A stretch of 64,000 nucleotides of DNA. It comes from Pyrenopolyporus hunteri. Its lineage: Eukaryota; Ascomycota; Sordariomycetes; Xylariales; Hypoxylaceae. Location: contig CADCXC010000011.1 of NCBI GenBank assembly GCA_902806595.1, positions 1,488,001 to 1,552,000 of the forward strand, written 5' to 3'. Position 1 is the stretch's first letter, and the number at the start of each line of letters is the position of its first letter. The notes under the pieces were generated by a model. It did not search any database. It saw only the letters and a program-made list of their open reading frames with translations, and had not been told where the DNA came from. Below, piece after piece: positions 1 to 9,816 of this stretch. Both the position numbers and the translations under genes were made by a program.

Positions 1-476
1 AGCACCGCGCCCTTCTGCGCCGTATCCTCCACCCACCCCTCCACCATCCCCGCCCACTCCTCCGGCGTCCGCCAGTACACCCAGTACACGTCCGCCCCTC
101 CCCCTTCCTTGTCCCTGCTATCCGGCCCCCCTCCGCCCACGGCCTCCGCCCGCCCCTCCTTCCTCATGTACTCCAGCACCTCCCGCGCGTCCGCTAGGCG
201 CAGCGCCCGGCCCAGCTTCCGGTTCCGGAATAGCTCCTCGTGCGCGCTGCCCTCGTACGAGAGGCTTAGCCGGTAGAGCCGGTGGTGCCGGCAGTAGGAT
301 AGGATTAGCGAGGACCATTTCTCGAGCTGGCTGTGGTGCGTGGTGAGGTTGGTTTGTCGCGTGAAGAACGGCGGGAAGTGGTACTCGCGCGGGAATTCGA
401 AGGGCGGAGCGTCGGTTGCGGTTGTTGTGGTGGTGGTGGCGCCGCTGGGGCCGGCGGGGGTTGGGGTCGAGGACAT
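1..476 (-). CDS. VPS25: ESCRT-II subunit Vps25, 3' end outside the window
   Basis: The ATG is at 474-476 and reads leftward off the window edge, so about 158 codons are visible and the C-terminus is missing. After a Thr-rich start of about 22 residues comes the Vps25 N-terminal winged-helix signature: FEFPREYHFPPFFTRQ, then a QLEKW..LILSYCRHHRLYRL block, then a second winged-helix start (VLEYMRKEGRAE) and VYWVYWRTPEEWA. This is the usual order in Vps25/EAP20. The family forms the two arms of the Y-shaped ESCRT-II complex that recruits ESCRT-III for multivesicular-body sorting at endosomes. An unusual Gly/Asp-rich insert (about residues 120-132) lies between KEGRAE and VYW. No intron is seen in the visible part. 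The identification rests on the motifs and is firm. Confidence 0.93.
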   Translation of the reverse strand, partial: MSSTPTPAGPSGATTTTTTATDAPPFEFPREYHFPPFFTRQTNLTTHHSQLEKWSSLILSYCRHHRLYRLSLSYEGSAHEELFRNRKLGRALRLADAREVLEYMRKEGRAEAVGGGGPDSRDKEGGGADVYWVYWRTPEEWAGMVEGWVEDTAQKGAV

Positions 477-1200
477 TGCGTTGGAGTTGGTGGGTTGAAG
501 TGGTTGAGGTATCGACTACTATAGATCGTAAATCGGCATGCGGTGGCTATCTTCCCTGTTGGTTGGTATGTATACTATAGTATGTGAGGATGTTGAAGTA
601 TGTAGTATGGCCGAGTTTGGTGGGGCTACGAAGTCGAGGGTAAGCTCCCCTGAGCTCGACCCGCCTAGGAACCCCGCTAGGTTATCGATAGCGATGATAT
701 TCACATGCGAGATGAGCTACCTACTACCGGGAGTATTAGTAAGCTATTACGTAGGTAGGTACGCACTCCTTGAAGTGGGAGGAGGGCATTTCGCTCATCT
801 TGTCTGCTATAGTATGTTAGATAATCTGATAAATCTTAACCATACTTTCGCATGGCCTCATCTTGCTCGGAGTCTTACTATGTTTTAGCGCCGCTGGTTA
901 GGTAGGTACCTAACTTAAGCTAGAGTTCGACATCAGTAGAGCTCGGCTCTACACTCATCAGCTTCCGTTGAGAACTACCGGATAGAATCATAATATAAGC
1001 CAGTTGTTATTCGGATATTAACAGTCGCGCTATAAAATTTACTCGTAAGAACGTACACCGAGCATACCCAACCAACCTTTAAGAGTCTACCTCCCTGCAT
1101 CATCATTACGGTCATTCACTGCGGCCTAACCGAACGCCATACATATCAAGTCGTGAGAAACCCAAACGCGGCAACGCGACACCACGGCCCGTCTGCCAAA
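477..1200. other. intergenic region between VPS25 and NDC80 3' end
   Basis: This stretch is the upstream region of VPS25 and the 3' flank of NDC80. It holds no convincing gene. A short open frame on the plus strand (538-888) has no recognisable domain and looks incidental. TAGGTAGGTAC-type motifs occur at about 751-761 and 900-912, part of a motif scattered through the intergenic DNA of this window. Confidence 0.6.
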
Positions 1201-3431
1201 TCAAATATCAACGCTCTGGGTATCATCCTGCATGTCGTCGCTGCCGAGCTCCTTCTCGAGCTCGTCGGCCACGAAACCCTCGTATTCCTCCAGGTTCCTC
1301 TGGATGTGCATCTTGAACTTGATGATGTCGTTCAGCATCCTCTCGATTTCCGTGTGGAGCTCCTCGCGGAGCGTGGCCCCTTGGAGTTTAAGTTGTTCGT
1401 ACCTGGCTCGCTGTTAGTACGTTTTTCATGGATAGCATGGCTTTGGATCAATAGGGGAAATACGTACTCGATATTTGTGTTCATCTCCCTCTGCTCCATT
1501 AGCTGTACCGATTCGGTCAGCTGGGCCCTCATCTTAGCCAACTCCTTCTCCATCTTCTCGATCTGCGCATCTGAAGCCAGCTTATGCGTCGTGGTAACCT
1601 GACAATTGTTAGTGTGCAATTCGCAGGAATGTAGAAAACGGTGGTTTCGATATCATACCTCTTTCGTCTTCTCGTACTCTTCCTCCGCAGCCATGACTTT
1701 GTGTTCCAAGGCCTCAACCTCGTTTCGTTTGTCCTCGATCGCCTCCTTAATGCCATCAAGCAAATCGTGGTCTTTCATCATGGCGTCCATGGCCGCGGCC
1801 CGTCGCTCGGATATTTCCTTCCGTAGAGATAGGAAGTTGTTCTTAACAAGTCCGCGCAAGTCCAAGTTAAGGATGTGTGCTGGCTGGTAGCCGGTGACGG
1901 GGTCTGCGAGGAGGCGTTCGCTGCCCCCTCCGGCCGAGTATGAGCCTTTCATGATAGAACCTGTAAAATCGGACTCGTTGACGGTTACTGCTAGCTCGTA
2001 CGAGACACCCCTGGCGTTGACGGCCGTCGCAGGGATGAGGCCGATTTGGTAAGCGAGCGTGTTGTACTTGTCGACGAGCCTCTCCAGCTCGTCGAGTTTG
2101 CGGCTCGCTTCCATTTCCTTCTCCGCCACCTTCTTCTTGCCTTCGTCAAGTCGCTGGGTAGCGGACTCTATACCCTTCTGCAGCCTTTCCCGTTCCGAAG
2201 TCATGCGGTCGATATCCTGCATGCTAATTCCTTGGTCGTCGACTTCCTTTTGTAACGCGCGGCGCTCTTCCTCCGCTTCCTTTAGTTCCTGCATCAGCTT
2301 GTCGAGCTCTTCTTGTAAGACCTGGATGCGGCTTTCGTATTTGTCGGACCTCGATAAGGCGAGTGCGTTGTACTCCTCAAATTTAACCTTGTCCTCTTCC
2401 ATGATTTTGAAGTGATTATCCAAAACACGGGGATCCGGTGTCGACTTCTCAAGGTCTTCGATTTCTTTGAGGAGCCGCGCATTCTCCGCCTCAAGCATCT
2501 CAAGTTCTGATAGGTACTTGGAGTTGGACATCTCGAAAGCCCTCGCCATATTCTCCACGTGGGGCGCAAGCACTTTCTCAGCATCATCGTCACCGGCGTC
2601 CTCGTCCATAGCAAGCCAGTCGCGGTACGCTGAGCTCAGAAAGTCGAAAATAATGTGATCACCGCTAACATCTACTCCGCTTTCTATACAAGCTTCGTCG
2701 TAGCGGTGGCACGAGTAACCCTCCAGCATCTGCGCCAACTGCATCATCCAATGAAGGACGCCCAGAAATGTGCTCCAGTTCTGGCCACCCACCGCGGAGA
2801 TCTGCGACTTGGTAATGCTCTTCTCGTAAGGATACCGTAGCTGCTTTAAGATTGGAGGGACTTCTTGGTCGATATTCTTCTGGAAGCGATAGCTGGGGTC
2901 GATACGGTGGTATAGCCATTGGAACATGTAGTTAAAGTCTTTTTGCGTGGGCGACTTGATTATGTTGTGCGACAACGTGTGCTTCATCTCCATCTCGAAG
3001 TTATGTTGCGATAAGTAGTCTAGGAGCTCCTGGCCGATGCGAGCCTGGAACGATCGGTCCCTCAGCGGGCGCGGATCGCGTGGCACGCCGGCTGCTTGCG
3101 GCGCTTGTTGGAAGAAGCTCTGGTGGGTGCCGGGCCCGTTTGTCGAGGTTCGAGAGCGGTAAACGCTGCTTCTCCGTTCATGCTCCGAGTTTCGCAACGG
3201 CACGCTGCCGGACGCGTAGGATTTGATCGTGGAACCGGGAACATTCTGAAAGGAAGATCGCTTCACCGAAGACATCCCTATATCAGCTAGATTCCCACCG
3301 GATGATGATCTCGAGAACATGGGTTGACTGGGGCGGCCGAGCGCAAGGGATTGCCTAGATCCCGACACAGATCGCATATGGCTGCTCGTGAATGCGCCGC
3401 CATTTCCGCTAATTGAATTTGATCTCTTCAT
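1201..3431 (-). CDS. NDC80: kinetochore protein Ndc80
   Basis: Three exons: 3431-1659, 1598-1468 and 1402-1201, giving 701 residues. Both introns have good signals (GTATG donor with a CTAAC branch; GTACGT donor with TACTAAC branch) and all phases close. The Ser/Arg-rich N-terminal tail (residues 1-118) is followed by the RPLRDRSFQ motif and the calponin-homology domain (about 128-245, including FNYMFQWLYHRIDP and the NWSTFLGVLHWM segment). A long coiled coil (about 290-690) ends the protein. Known role: the Ndc80 CH domain and basic tail bind microtubules while the coiled coil pairs with Nuf2 and meets Spc24/Spc25, linking the kinetochore to the spindle. The length matches fungal orthologues. 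It is divergently arranged with the gene starting at 4210. Confidence 0.97.
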
Positions 3432-4209
3432 CGCAGAAGCGGGTTGCGGTATGGAGGAATTGGGAATGATGCCACCAAGGGTCTAGCAACCTTATGTCAG
3501 TACCTAACTGCCCGAGTTACGTAGGTATATTCCGATCGCAAAAAGGGGGGCTACACGGTGAGCGCATCGCAAAATCATAGAAAGTTATATGCATACCTCT
3601 CGCGGTCGCCGAACACTCCAAAGCCCCGTTTCCTGGGACATGTTGTTGTAATGCAAAAGAAAAGCTTGTTATCTAACGATAATCGGGAATTTTCAAGAGT
3701 TTGCGTGTCATCGAATTTTAGGAGAGGAGGGATTGGAGAAACGGAAAGCCGAGATTTTTAGTGGTTCAATCGTTGCAGGTTCCAGGTTGGTCGGTGCCCA
3801 ATTCCCCCGGTCAAAGTAAACAAATCGCAAAGCGCTGTGATTGGTCCGAACGGTCCCGCGTCAACAACTTGAGTCAAAGACGCTTAATCATGTGAGGTGG
3901 GGTCTGCGGGTCTGCGAAACCTTGACAATTCATTGGACTTAGCTTAGCGGGCTGTCACCCCCCCGGAGCTTAGGCACATTAGGTACCTACCTAGGTACAT
4001 TAGCTGATGGCCTGTGGCCTGCCTACGCCGTAAGTGCTCCATTTAAGCTTACGGGTTCGTCGTTGCTTTACTTCTTTACTCCCTCTTTATCACAACAACC
4101 ATTCCCACTGTCCTTGCTTGCATATTGGAGGGTTTGCTTATGTGGCTCGCACAGTCTCCGCTTCCTTCGCTCTCTCTTAGAAGCACGATGATTCTCCCCT
4201 AGAGTCGTA
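3432..4209. promoter_or_regulatory. shared upstream region of NDC80 and the 365-aa gene
   Basis: This 778-bp divergent intergenic region must contain both promoters. No TATA box or named operator is evident. A clustered palindromic motif (GGTACCTACCTAGGTAC) lies at about 3980-3998, like others in this window's intergenic DNA. No gene is seen. Confidence 0.5.
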
Positions 4210-5307
4210 ATGGTGCGGAGAATTCTTATTCTCGCCGGCGCACCAGAAAACGAAAGGCTCGATTGGACGGAGTCGAATCTCCTGAACCGATTTCTCGACC
4301 CCATCGCAGAATTTTCTCAACTCGAGACCCCAAAAAGCTCAGCCGTTGCAAATGATATTGGGGGATCTATCCGGGACGTCGCCGTTTGGCGGTCGATTCC
4401 GCTCGAGAAGACCGCCTTGCACACTGGCTTCTCGCAGCTACATCAAGTAAGATCAGATTACCAAGGAGACCATGGCTTTTTCGGGGCTTTCGCCGTCTCG
4501 CTCGGGCTTGGGCCTGATTTGACGGGACCCGGTGGAACGAGCCGGGAGATACTGGATCAGTTTTACGATCACTCTGTGGCGGTCCATGATCACATGCCAT
4601 CATCCCAGTTACCGAGCCAGAGTTTTAGTACCGACGAGACTTCATTCAACACCACCGAAGATATAAGCACCAACGACTCGATTCAAGGCGATGAATCTTA
4701 TATCCGCCGAAACCAGGCCCTGATGGGCCAGTCAGCTCACCTCAGCGATCTCGAAGACATACCGAGCGCATCGTATTTGGAATCTATCTCACCCCAGACG
4801 ATGACGGTCAATCTCATCGTCGGTATTATATCCATCGCCCAACCACGCACCGTGAGGACCAAATGGGGTTCGACAAAGTCCCTGATCGAACTCCTCGTCG
4901 GGGACGAGACCAAGTCGGGCTTCAGCATCACTTTCTGGCTCTCCTCGGAGCTTAGCGAGCCCGCAGGAAAGATTCTCAAGGAGCTTCGTCGGCAGGACAT
5001 TGTTCTTCTACGCAACGTTGCGCTGGGTGTCTTTACGAAGAAGGTCCATGGACATAGCCTAAGAAAGGGCCTAACAAAGGTCCACCTCCTTCACCGGAGA
5101 AAGTTAGACAAGGATGATCAGGGCGGACTATATACTACGAGAGACGTCCTGTCGACAAAGCCGGCGCATCCTCAGCTGCTCAAAACACGGAAAGTGTGGG
5201 AATGGGTCCTAGACTTCGTCGGCGACGGTGGCGTAGCTTTAGGGAAGAGGAAGCAAAACGGAAAACCTATAAGAAGCTGGGATATGCCTCCGGATGATAC
5301 TCAGTAG
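4210..5307 (+). CDS. unrecognised 365-aa protein, possible OB-fold
   Basis: An intronless frame with a real ATG and codon use like its neighbours. The first 40 residues begin with a hydrophobic strand (RRILILAGAP) and acidic/aromatic helices. Residues about 140-190 are Ser/Thr/Asp-rich and probably disordered. Residues about 200-300 look like an OB-fold: alternating strands beginning MTVNLIVGIISI, a lysine/tryptophan loop, SLIELLVGDE, FSITFWLS, then LRRQDIVLLRNVALGVF and a basic strand KVHLLHRRK. The pattern of a polar region, a strand with IELLVGDET and a later DIVLLRNV resembles single-strand nucleic-acid-binding OB domains. That is an inference from strand pattern, not a family match. The C-terminus is basic (LGKRKQNGK). 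It is transcribed divergently from NDC80. The function is unknown. Confidence 0.75.
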   Translation: MVRRILILAGAPENERLDWTESNLLNRFLDPIAEFSQLETPKSSAVANDIGGSIRDVAVWRSIPLEKTALHTGFSQLHQVRSDYQGDHGFFGAFAVSLGLGPDLTGPGGTSREILDQFYDHSVAVHDHMPSSQLPSQSFSTDETSFNTTEDISTNDSIQGDESYIRRNQALMGQSAHLSDLEDIPSASYLESISPQTMTVNLIVGIISIAQPRTVRTKWGSTKSLIELLVGDETKSGFSITFWLSSELSEPAGKILKELRRQDIVLLRNVALGVFTKKVHGHSLRKGLTKVHLLHRRKLDKDDQGGLYTTRDVLSTKPAHPQLLKTRKVWEWVLDFVGDGGVALGKRKQNGKPIRSWDMPPDDTQ

Positions 5308-6276
5308 GTGTTCTACGGGATATCACATCGGTCCCCGACCTTCTCCAAGCCATATTATTATGAGAATTTGCTTCGACGTTGAAGACATTTCGACTTGGAC
5401 CAATGGAAGTATATGCATGCCGGATCTCCATCTGAAAAATGGTGGTAAGCTATAGTTATATGCATATAAATCAAACTCACCTAGTATACCTAGGTACCTT
5501 ATATAAGAGACGTGCTGGGTTCCCTCTCACTCGGCTAGGGTTCCCCACATGTATCTACACAGGCACTTACTACCTACCTCCTACATCGGCGCGTGAGGTA
5601 GTGTGTACCCGAATACTTCTAATACCTTTTTTTTTTTTTTTTTTTTTTAGACACGTGAACGGGGACCCGGTAGTACGGGGGGTATCCACGATGCGCTGAA
5701 GCATGTGGGACTGCAGGACATAAATAGGTGCCCAACGTGCAGTCTAGTCGCTACTGTACCTAGCCGAATTGACCAATCAGGCCCACAGCAATAGTTATAG
5801 CTCAGATCGCGCTTCACCGCCTGCCTTTCAGGGCGCGCTTTACCCCTCCATCCAGATTTTCTAGACCCTCCGCCGACCATCGACCAACCATCCACCCCGC
5901 CATTCGGCAATATGAAAATTATTTACCTACTAAGAGAAAGGAGAAAAAGGATGGTATGATCGATATTGATATTCCTTACCTGCAGTTGTCCGTACATAAA
6001 AAGTACGACCAATTCCTGAAACCAGATCTATTTCTTTTCGTGCCCTGTGATCTGATCTCTATCTTCGGCCGATCTGGTTAGATCTATATCTATCTCCTGT
6101 CTCGGGTCATCGACTTTCTCTTTCCCATTGATAAGTCTGCGCGCATCTGCCCTCCCGAGTGCGCACTCACTTACTCGCTGCTCGTTGCGCGATAAAATTC
6201 CATTCCGGCCCCGATCATCCTACCATTTTACCACCTTACCATCTACCTACTTAACCTCGCGCAACAGCATTCAGCC
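5308..6276. other. intergenic region upstream of adenylosuccinate lyase
   Basis: No gene is seen. A poly-T run lies at about 5629-5648. Five GATCT pentamers (6024-6085), two of them in an inverted CCAGATC/GATCTGG arrangement, lie 190-250 bp before the ATG at 6277 and could be promoter elements. ACCTAGGTACC motifs occur at about 5487-5498. Confidence 0.5.
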
Positions 6277-9200
6277 ATGGCGGGCTACGATCATTACAAG
6301 ACGCCTCTCGATTCCCGCTACTCTAGCGAGGAAATGAAAAGGCTGTTCAGCCAGAGAAGCAGGCACAGCACTTGGCGCCAACTTTGGCTGTGGCTTGCTG
6401 AAGCCGAGAAGGAACTTGGTCTCGCGTCCAGTAGGCAATTTGACTTCTTTCGTTCATCTGTTCAAGCCATCTGCCATGTATTTGAGCGTTTACTATGTAT
6501 AACGTCGTAGATATGCGAGTTGCCATTACGTACTAGTTATTGCGGCCCTTACCCCGTAGAAAACCACCTTATTGACTCGGATGTTACTATAGTCACGGAT
6601 GAAGCGCTCGAGCAGATGCGATCCCACCTGACCGTGACGGACGACGACTTCAAGATCGCAATAGAAGAGGAACGCCGTCGGCGCCACGATGTCATGGGAC
6701 ACGTCCACGCGTACGGCGTCGTAGCTCCAGCAGCGGCTGGCATTATCCACGCTGGGGTATGATCATGCTCTAACATATCCAGCTATATATGCTAACGTCC
6801 GCTATAGGCTACTTCCTGTTATGGTAGCTCGCGACGTATTCCATCGTATGTCCTGCCATATTAATGTTGTATAGTAACGGACAATACCGAGTTAATCCTC
6901 ATGCGTGATGCGATCGATCTTATTCTCCCAAAACTTGCCAAGGTCATAAGGGTAAGTCGCATTATAGTATTAATGGAGCCAATAGCTTCCATTATAAAAT
7001 TTAAGTGGCTAATACAATACATATAGTATGTAAAAGGAAAAATAAGAATCGCTACCTTGTACTCGAATATATGAGGCGACTCGGAAAACCGATAAATGCT
7101 ATGCCCTGAGATACTAACACTTCATAGTAACCTATCCAATTTCGCACTAAAGTGGCGCGAGGAGCCAACACTAGGTTACACGCATTATCAGCCCGTAAGT
7201 TTAGCTTAAACCAATGTTTTCGCATACCGGTCTCGGTTATTCGGCCCTGGAGGTCGGCGGACTTTACGTCCTTGGGGTGTAGCACTCCGAGGGAGAGACA
7301 AAGCCCTCCACGCTCCTAAAAATTCAGAATGTAGAGGTTCCTAACCCCTTATCTTCAGGCTCAAATGATCACAGTCGGCAAGCGAGCTGCCGAATGGATC
7401 CAAGAACTCGTCATGGACCTCGAAGACATCGAACACGTCCGCCAGGAACTTCGCTTTCGAGGAGGCCAAGGCACGACAGGCACTCAGGCATCCTTCCTCG
7501 AGCTGTTCAACGGTGACGAAGCTAAGGTTGACCAACTGAACGTCCTCCTCTGCCAGAAGGCTGGATTCCCTAGCGTAAGTACCAACCCCTATTTTCAAGA
7601 GAATTTTCTAACGGGACTGTAGTGCTATTCGATATCGACGCAAACCTATACGAGAAAAGTTGACCTCCGCATGTATGTATTGCCCAACATCCTTCTATTC
7701 ACTTTGGCCCGCTTCGAAAGATATCTTAATCGAATCAATTGGTGCCTTATTGCTCCCAATACAAGCTTCAGTGGTATAGACACCCCGAAAGTAATAATCA
7801 TTAACTCATTGCTATAGTGCCAATGCCATCGCGGGCTTGGGAGCCACGGCGCAACGAGTTACTTCCGACAGTAAGAGCCGATTGAATTCATGGGACTAGG
7901 CACGAAACTAGATACTAACTCTCACCAGTTCGCCACCTTGCCAACCTAAAAGAACTGTTCGTATAGATACTCCACCAGATCCCGTTCTATCTGACTAACA
8001 TTCTCATTAGGGAAGAGCCGTTCGAGAAAGATCAGATAGGGAGTGAGTAGCCTATAGAAAAAGCCTCAGCAAAACCTCCCAACTTTATAATGACTAATAC
8101 TGGCGCTCCAGGCTCGGCTATGGCATACAAGAGGAATCCTATGCGGTATGTAATGTTTACCTCCAGACAATTCCGCTAGGTTATTCAAGCGACCAGTAAT
8201 TGCTAGCTACCTATTTTAAGAAGATTGCGTATATTCCTCGCCTGGATACGTTACTGACTTTTTCGATCTTAGTTCCGAACGCATCTGCTCGCTTGGCCGC
8301 AAACTCGCGAGCCTCCCGGTTAACTTCTCCAACACTTTCTCAGCACAGTGGCTTGAGAGAACTTTAGAGTTAGTTTCCTTTTATCTTCTATTTCCTCATT
8401 CAACGAGATCTCCGTATTTCGTAGCTGTGGGTTGTCAGCAGTTGCCATTCCTGGAATGCCATCGTTCTCTAGATTTCCCCATTTTGATAAGCAGTTGCTA
8501 ACAACATATTACAGTGACAGCGGTGAGCAGACGCAAACTTAGCTTTCGATATAGTCTACTGACGTGTCAAACCCTATAGCTATCCGACGCATAGACATCC
8601 CTGAGATGGTAAGACCCCGGACTTCGGCCACGACGGGAAGAGGCTATAGGGCTAACAATCCATAGTTCCTCCTAGCTGATGCTATATTAATCGGACTAGA
8701 TAACGTAACCAACGGTCTAGTTGTTTACCCTAAAAGAATAGATTGGCGCAACAAGCAGGAACTCCCCTTCGTACGTGTACCTAAGGACGTCCTTGATCTT
8801 GTAGCTTGTTCTTAATACTAGATATGGCCTACTAACTTGAATGTTATAGATGATTACTGAGGCTATCTTAATGAAGATGGTTTCTAAAGGAGGTTCTAGA
8901 CAGGAAGCTCACGAGAGAGTCAGAGTCCTTTCGCACGAAGCCAGCCACGTCGTCAAGTATGAAGGCGGTACGAACGACCTCGTCGAGCGCATGAAGAAAG
9001 ACGAGTATTTCAAGGACATCTGGGATGAGATTGATGCCATGCTGGACCCCAAGCTCTATATTGGCCGAAGTACAACGATTGTATGTGACGTTATTCCCTT
9101 TTATCTTTACGTCTCGGTTGCATGCCTACGAAAGACGTCTTAACGGACGTCACTTATGCCTTAAGCAGCCTTTGCGTATCAATTGCTAACCCTTAATGAT

Positions 9201-9303
9201 ATAGGTTGACAGATACTGCGGTAAAGGGGGAGAAGTTGAGAAGAAGCTGGAGCCTTACCGGGAATATATTTCCAAGGCTGAGACAGCTCAACTCAACCTC
9301 TAA
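6277..9303 (+). CDS. ADE13: adenylosuccinate lyase (17 exons)
   Basis: Exons: 6277-6430, 6593-6756, 6808-6823, 6875-6950, 7128-7194, 7359-7574, 7623-7672, 7818-7870, 7929-7956, 8011-8042, 8112-8145, 8273-8368, 8515-8522, 8580-8608, 8666-8770, 8850-9080 and 9205-9303. They sum to 1458 nt (485 residues), the usual size. The enzyme belongs to the fumarase/aspartase superfamily. It splits adenylosuccinate to AMP and SAICAR to AICAR, so it acts twice in purine synthesis. Visible landmarks: GATSCYVTDN, the active-site region THYQPAQ, KRAAEWIQ, GTTGTQASF, STQTYTRKVD and the signature loop GSSAMAYKRNP that carries the catalytic serine. Sixteen intervening sequences are far more than usual for a fungal gene, and two exons are only 8 and 16 nt. 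The 6951-7127 interval must be read as a stwintron; otherwise the frame breaks by one base. Intron 9 uses a GTTCGT donor. Exon edges are inferred from frame and conservation. Confidence 0.93.
6951..7127 (+). other. [D1,2] stwintron in adenylosuccinate lyase
   Basis: Exon 4 ends ...GTC ATA AG at 6950. G6951 is the first base of the external donor. An internal intron, 6952-7026 (75 nt), starts GTAAGT, has a GGCTAATAC branch at 7007-7015 and ends ATATAG. The DNA then continues TATGTAAAAG from 7027, so removing the internal intron creates the donor GTATGT. The external intron (102 nt in two pieces) has a perfect TACTAAC at 7112-7118 and ends CATAG at 7127. Joining AG to T AAC gives Ser-Asn-Leu-Ser in the correct frame. 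A single ordinary intron from the GTAAGT leaves one extra base. A near-perfect hairpin (6971-6979 with 6985-6994) lies inside the internal intron. Confidence 0.82.
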
Positions 9304-9816
9304 CCCCAGCGTCGTATTCGTCGACGTGGTCCCATTAAGGGGTTTCAACTTTCTTAGATCCGCCCCCTTATCGCGATTTTCCAGGCGTCCTCTCGTAATT
9401 GATTTTTTTTTCTTTTCATCTAAATAGCTGGGTTTCAATATGTTCATAAACAGCGGGGAGTTTGTTGGCCCCATGGTTGCGCCAGCGAGGTATGGTGAAA
9501 ATGGGTCTTGTGTGGCAAAAAGACGCAAAGAGAGCAATCACTACCTAGTAGAATAGGAAAAATAAGCACATGTTTCTCAGGTATTATTCGTTCTCTGAAT
9601 CAAGCGATTGAACTGAATATTTTTCCCAATTTCTAGTTGACTGCGTGGTGCCTTACCTTCTAGAGGTCAGGTAGAGCGGTGAAAATAATGGATCCGGTAT
9701 TCCTACAATATTATCATATATCACAGACTAAAAGGGGCAGTCCTAACATATTCCAAATTAATCCTATATAGACAATCAGTCACAAGTCTCCTAACCGTTA
9801 AAATGGGGGGTTTTAC
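9304..9816. other. 3' intergenic region
   Basis: This region is convergent between the adenylosuccinate lyase and the pectin methylesterase. It is moderately AT-rich. No gene, clear terminator or repeat is recognised. Confidence 0.5.

Noticed and set aside
7111..7127. Alternative acceptor at 7110 that would also repair the adenylosuccinate lyase frame
   Set aside because: It would turn a perfect TACTAAC branch point into coding sequence and add six residues to a length-conserved region. The stwintron explanation gives the expected length.
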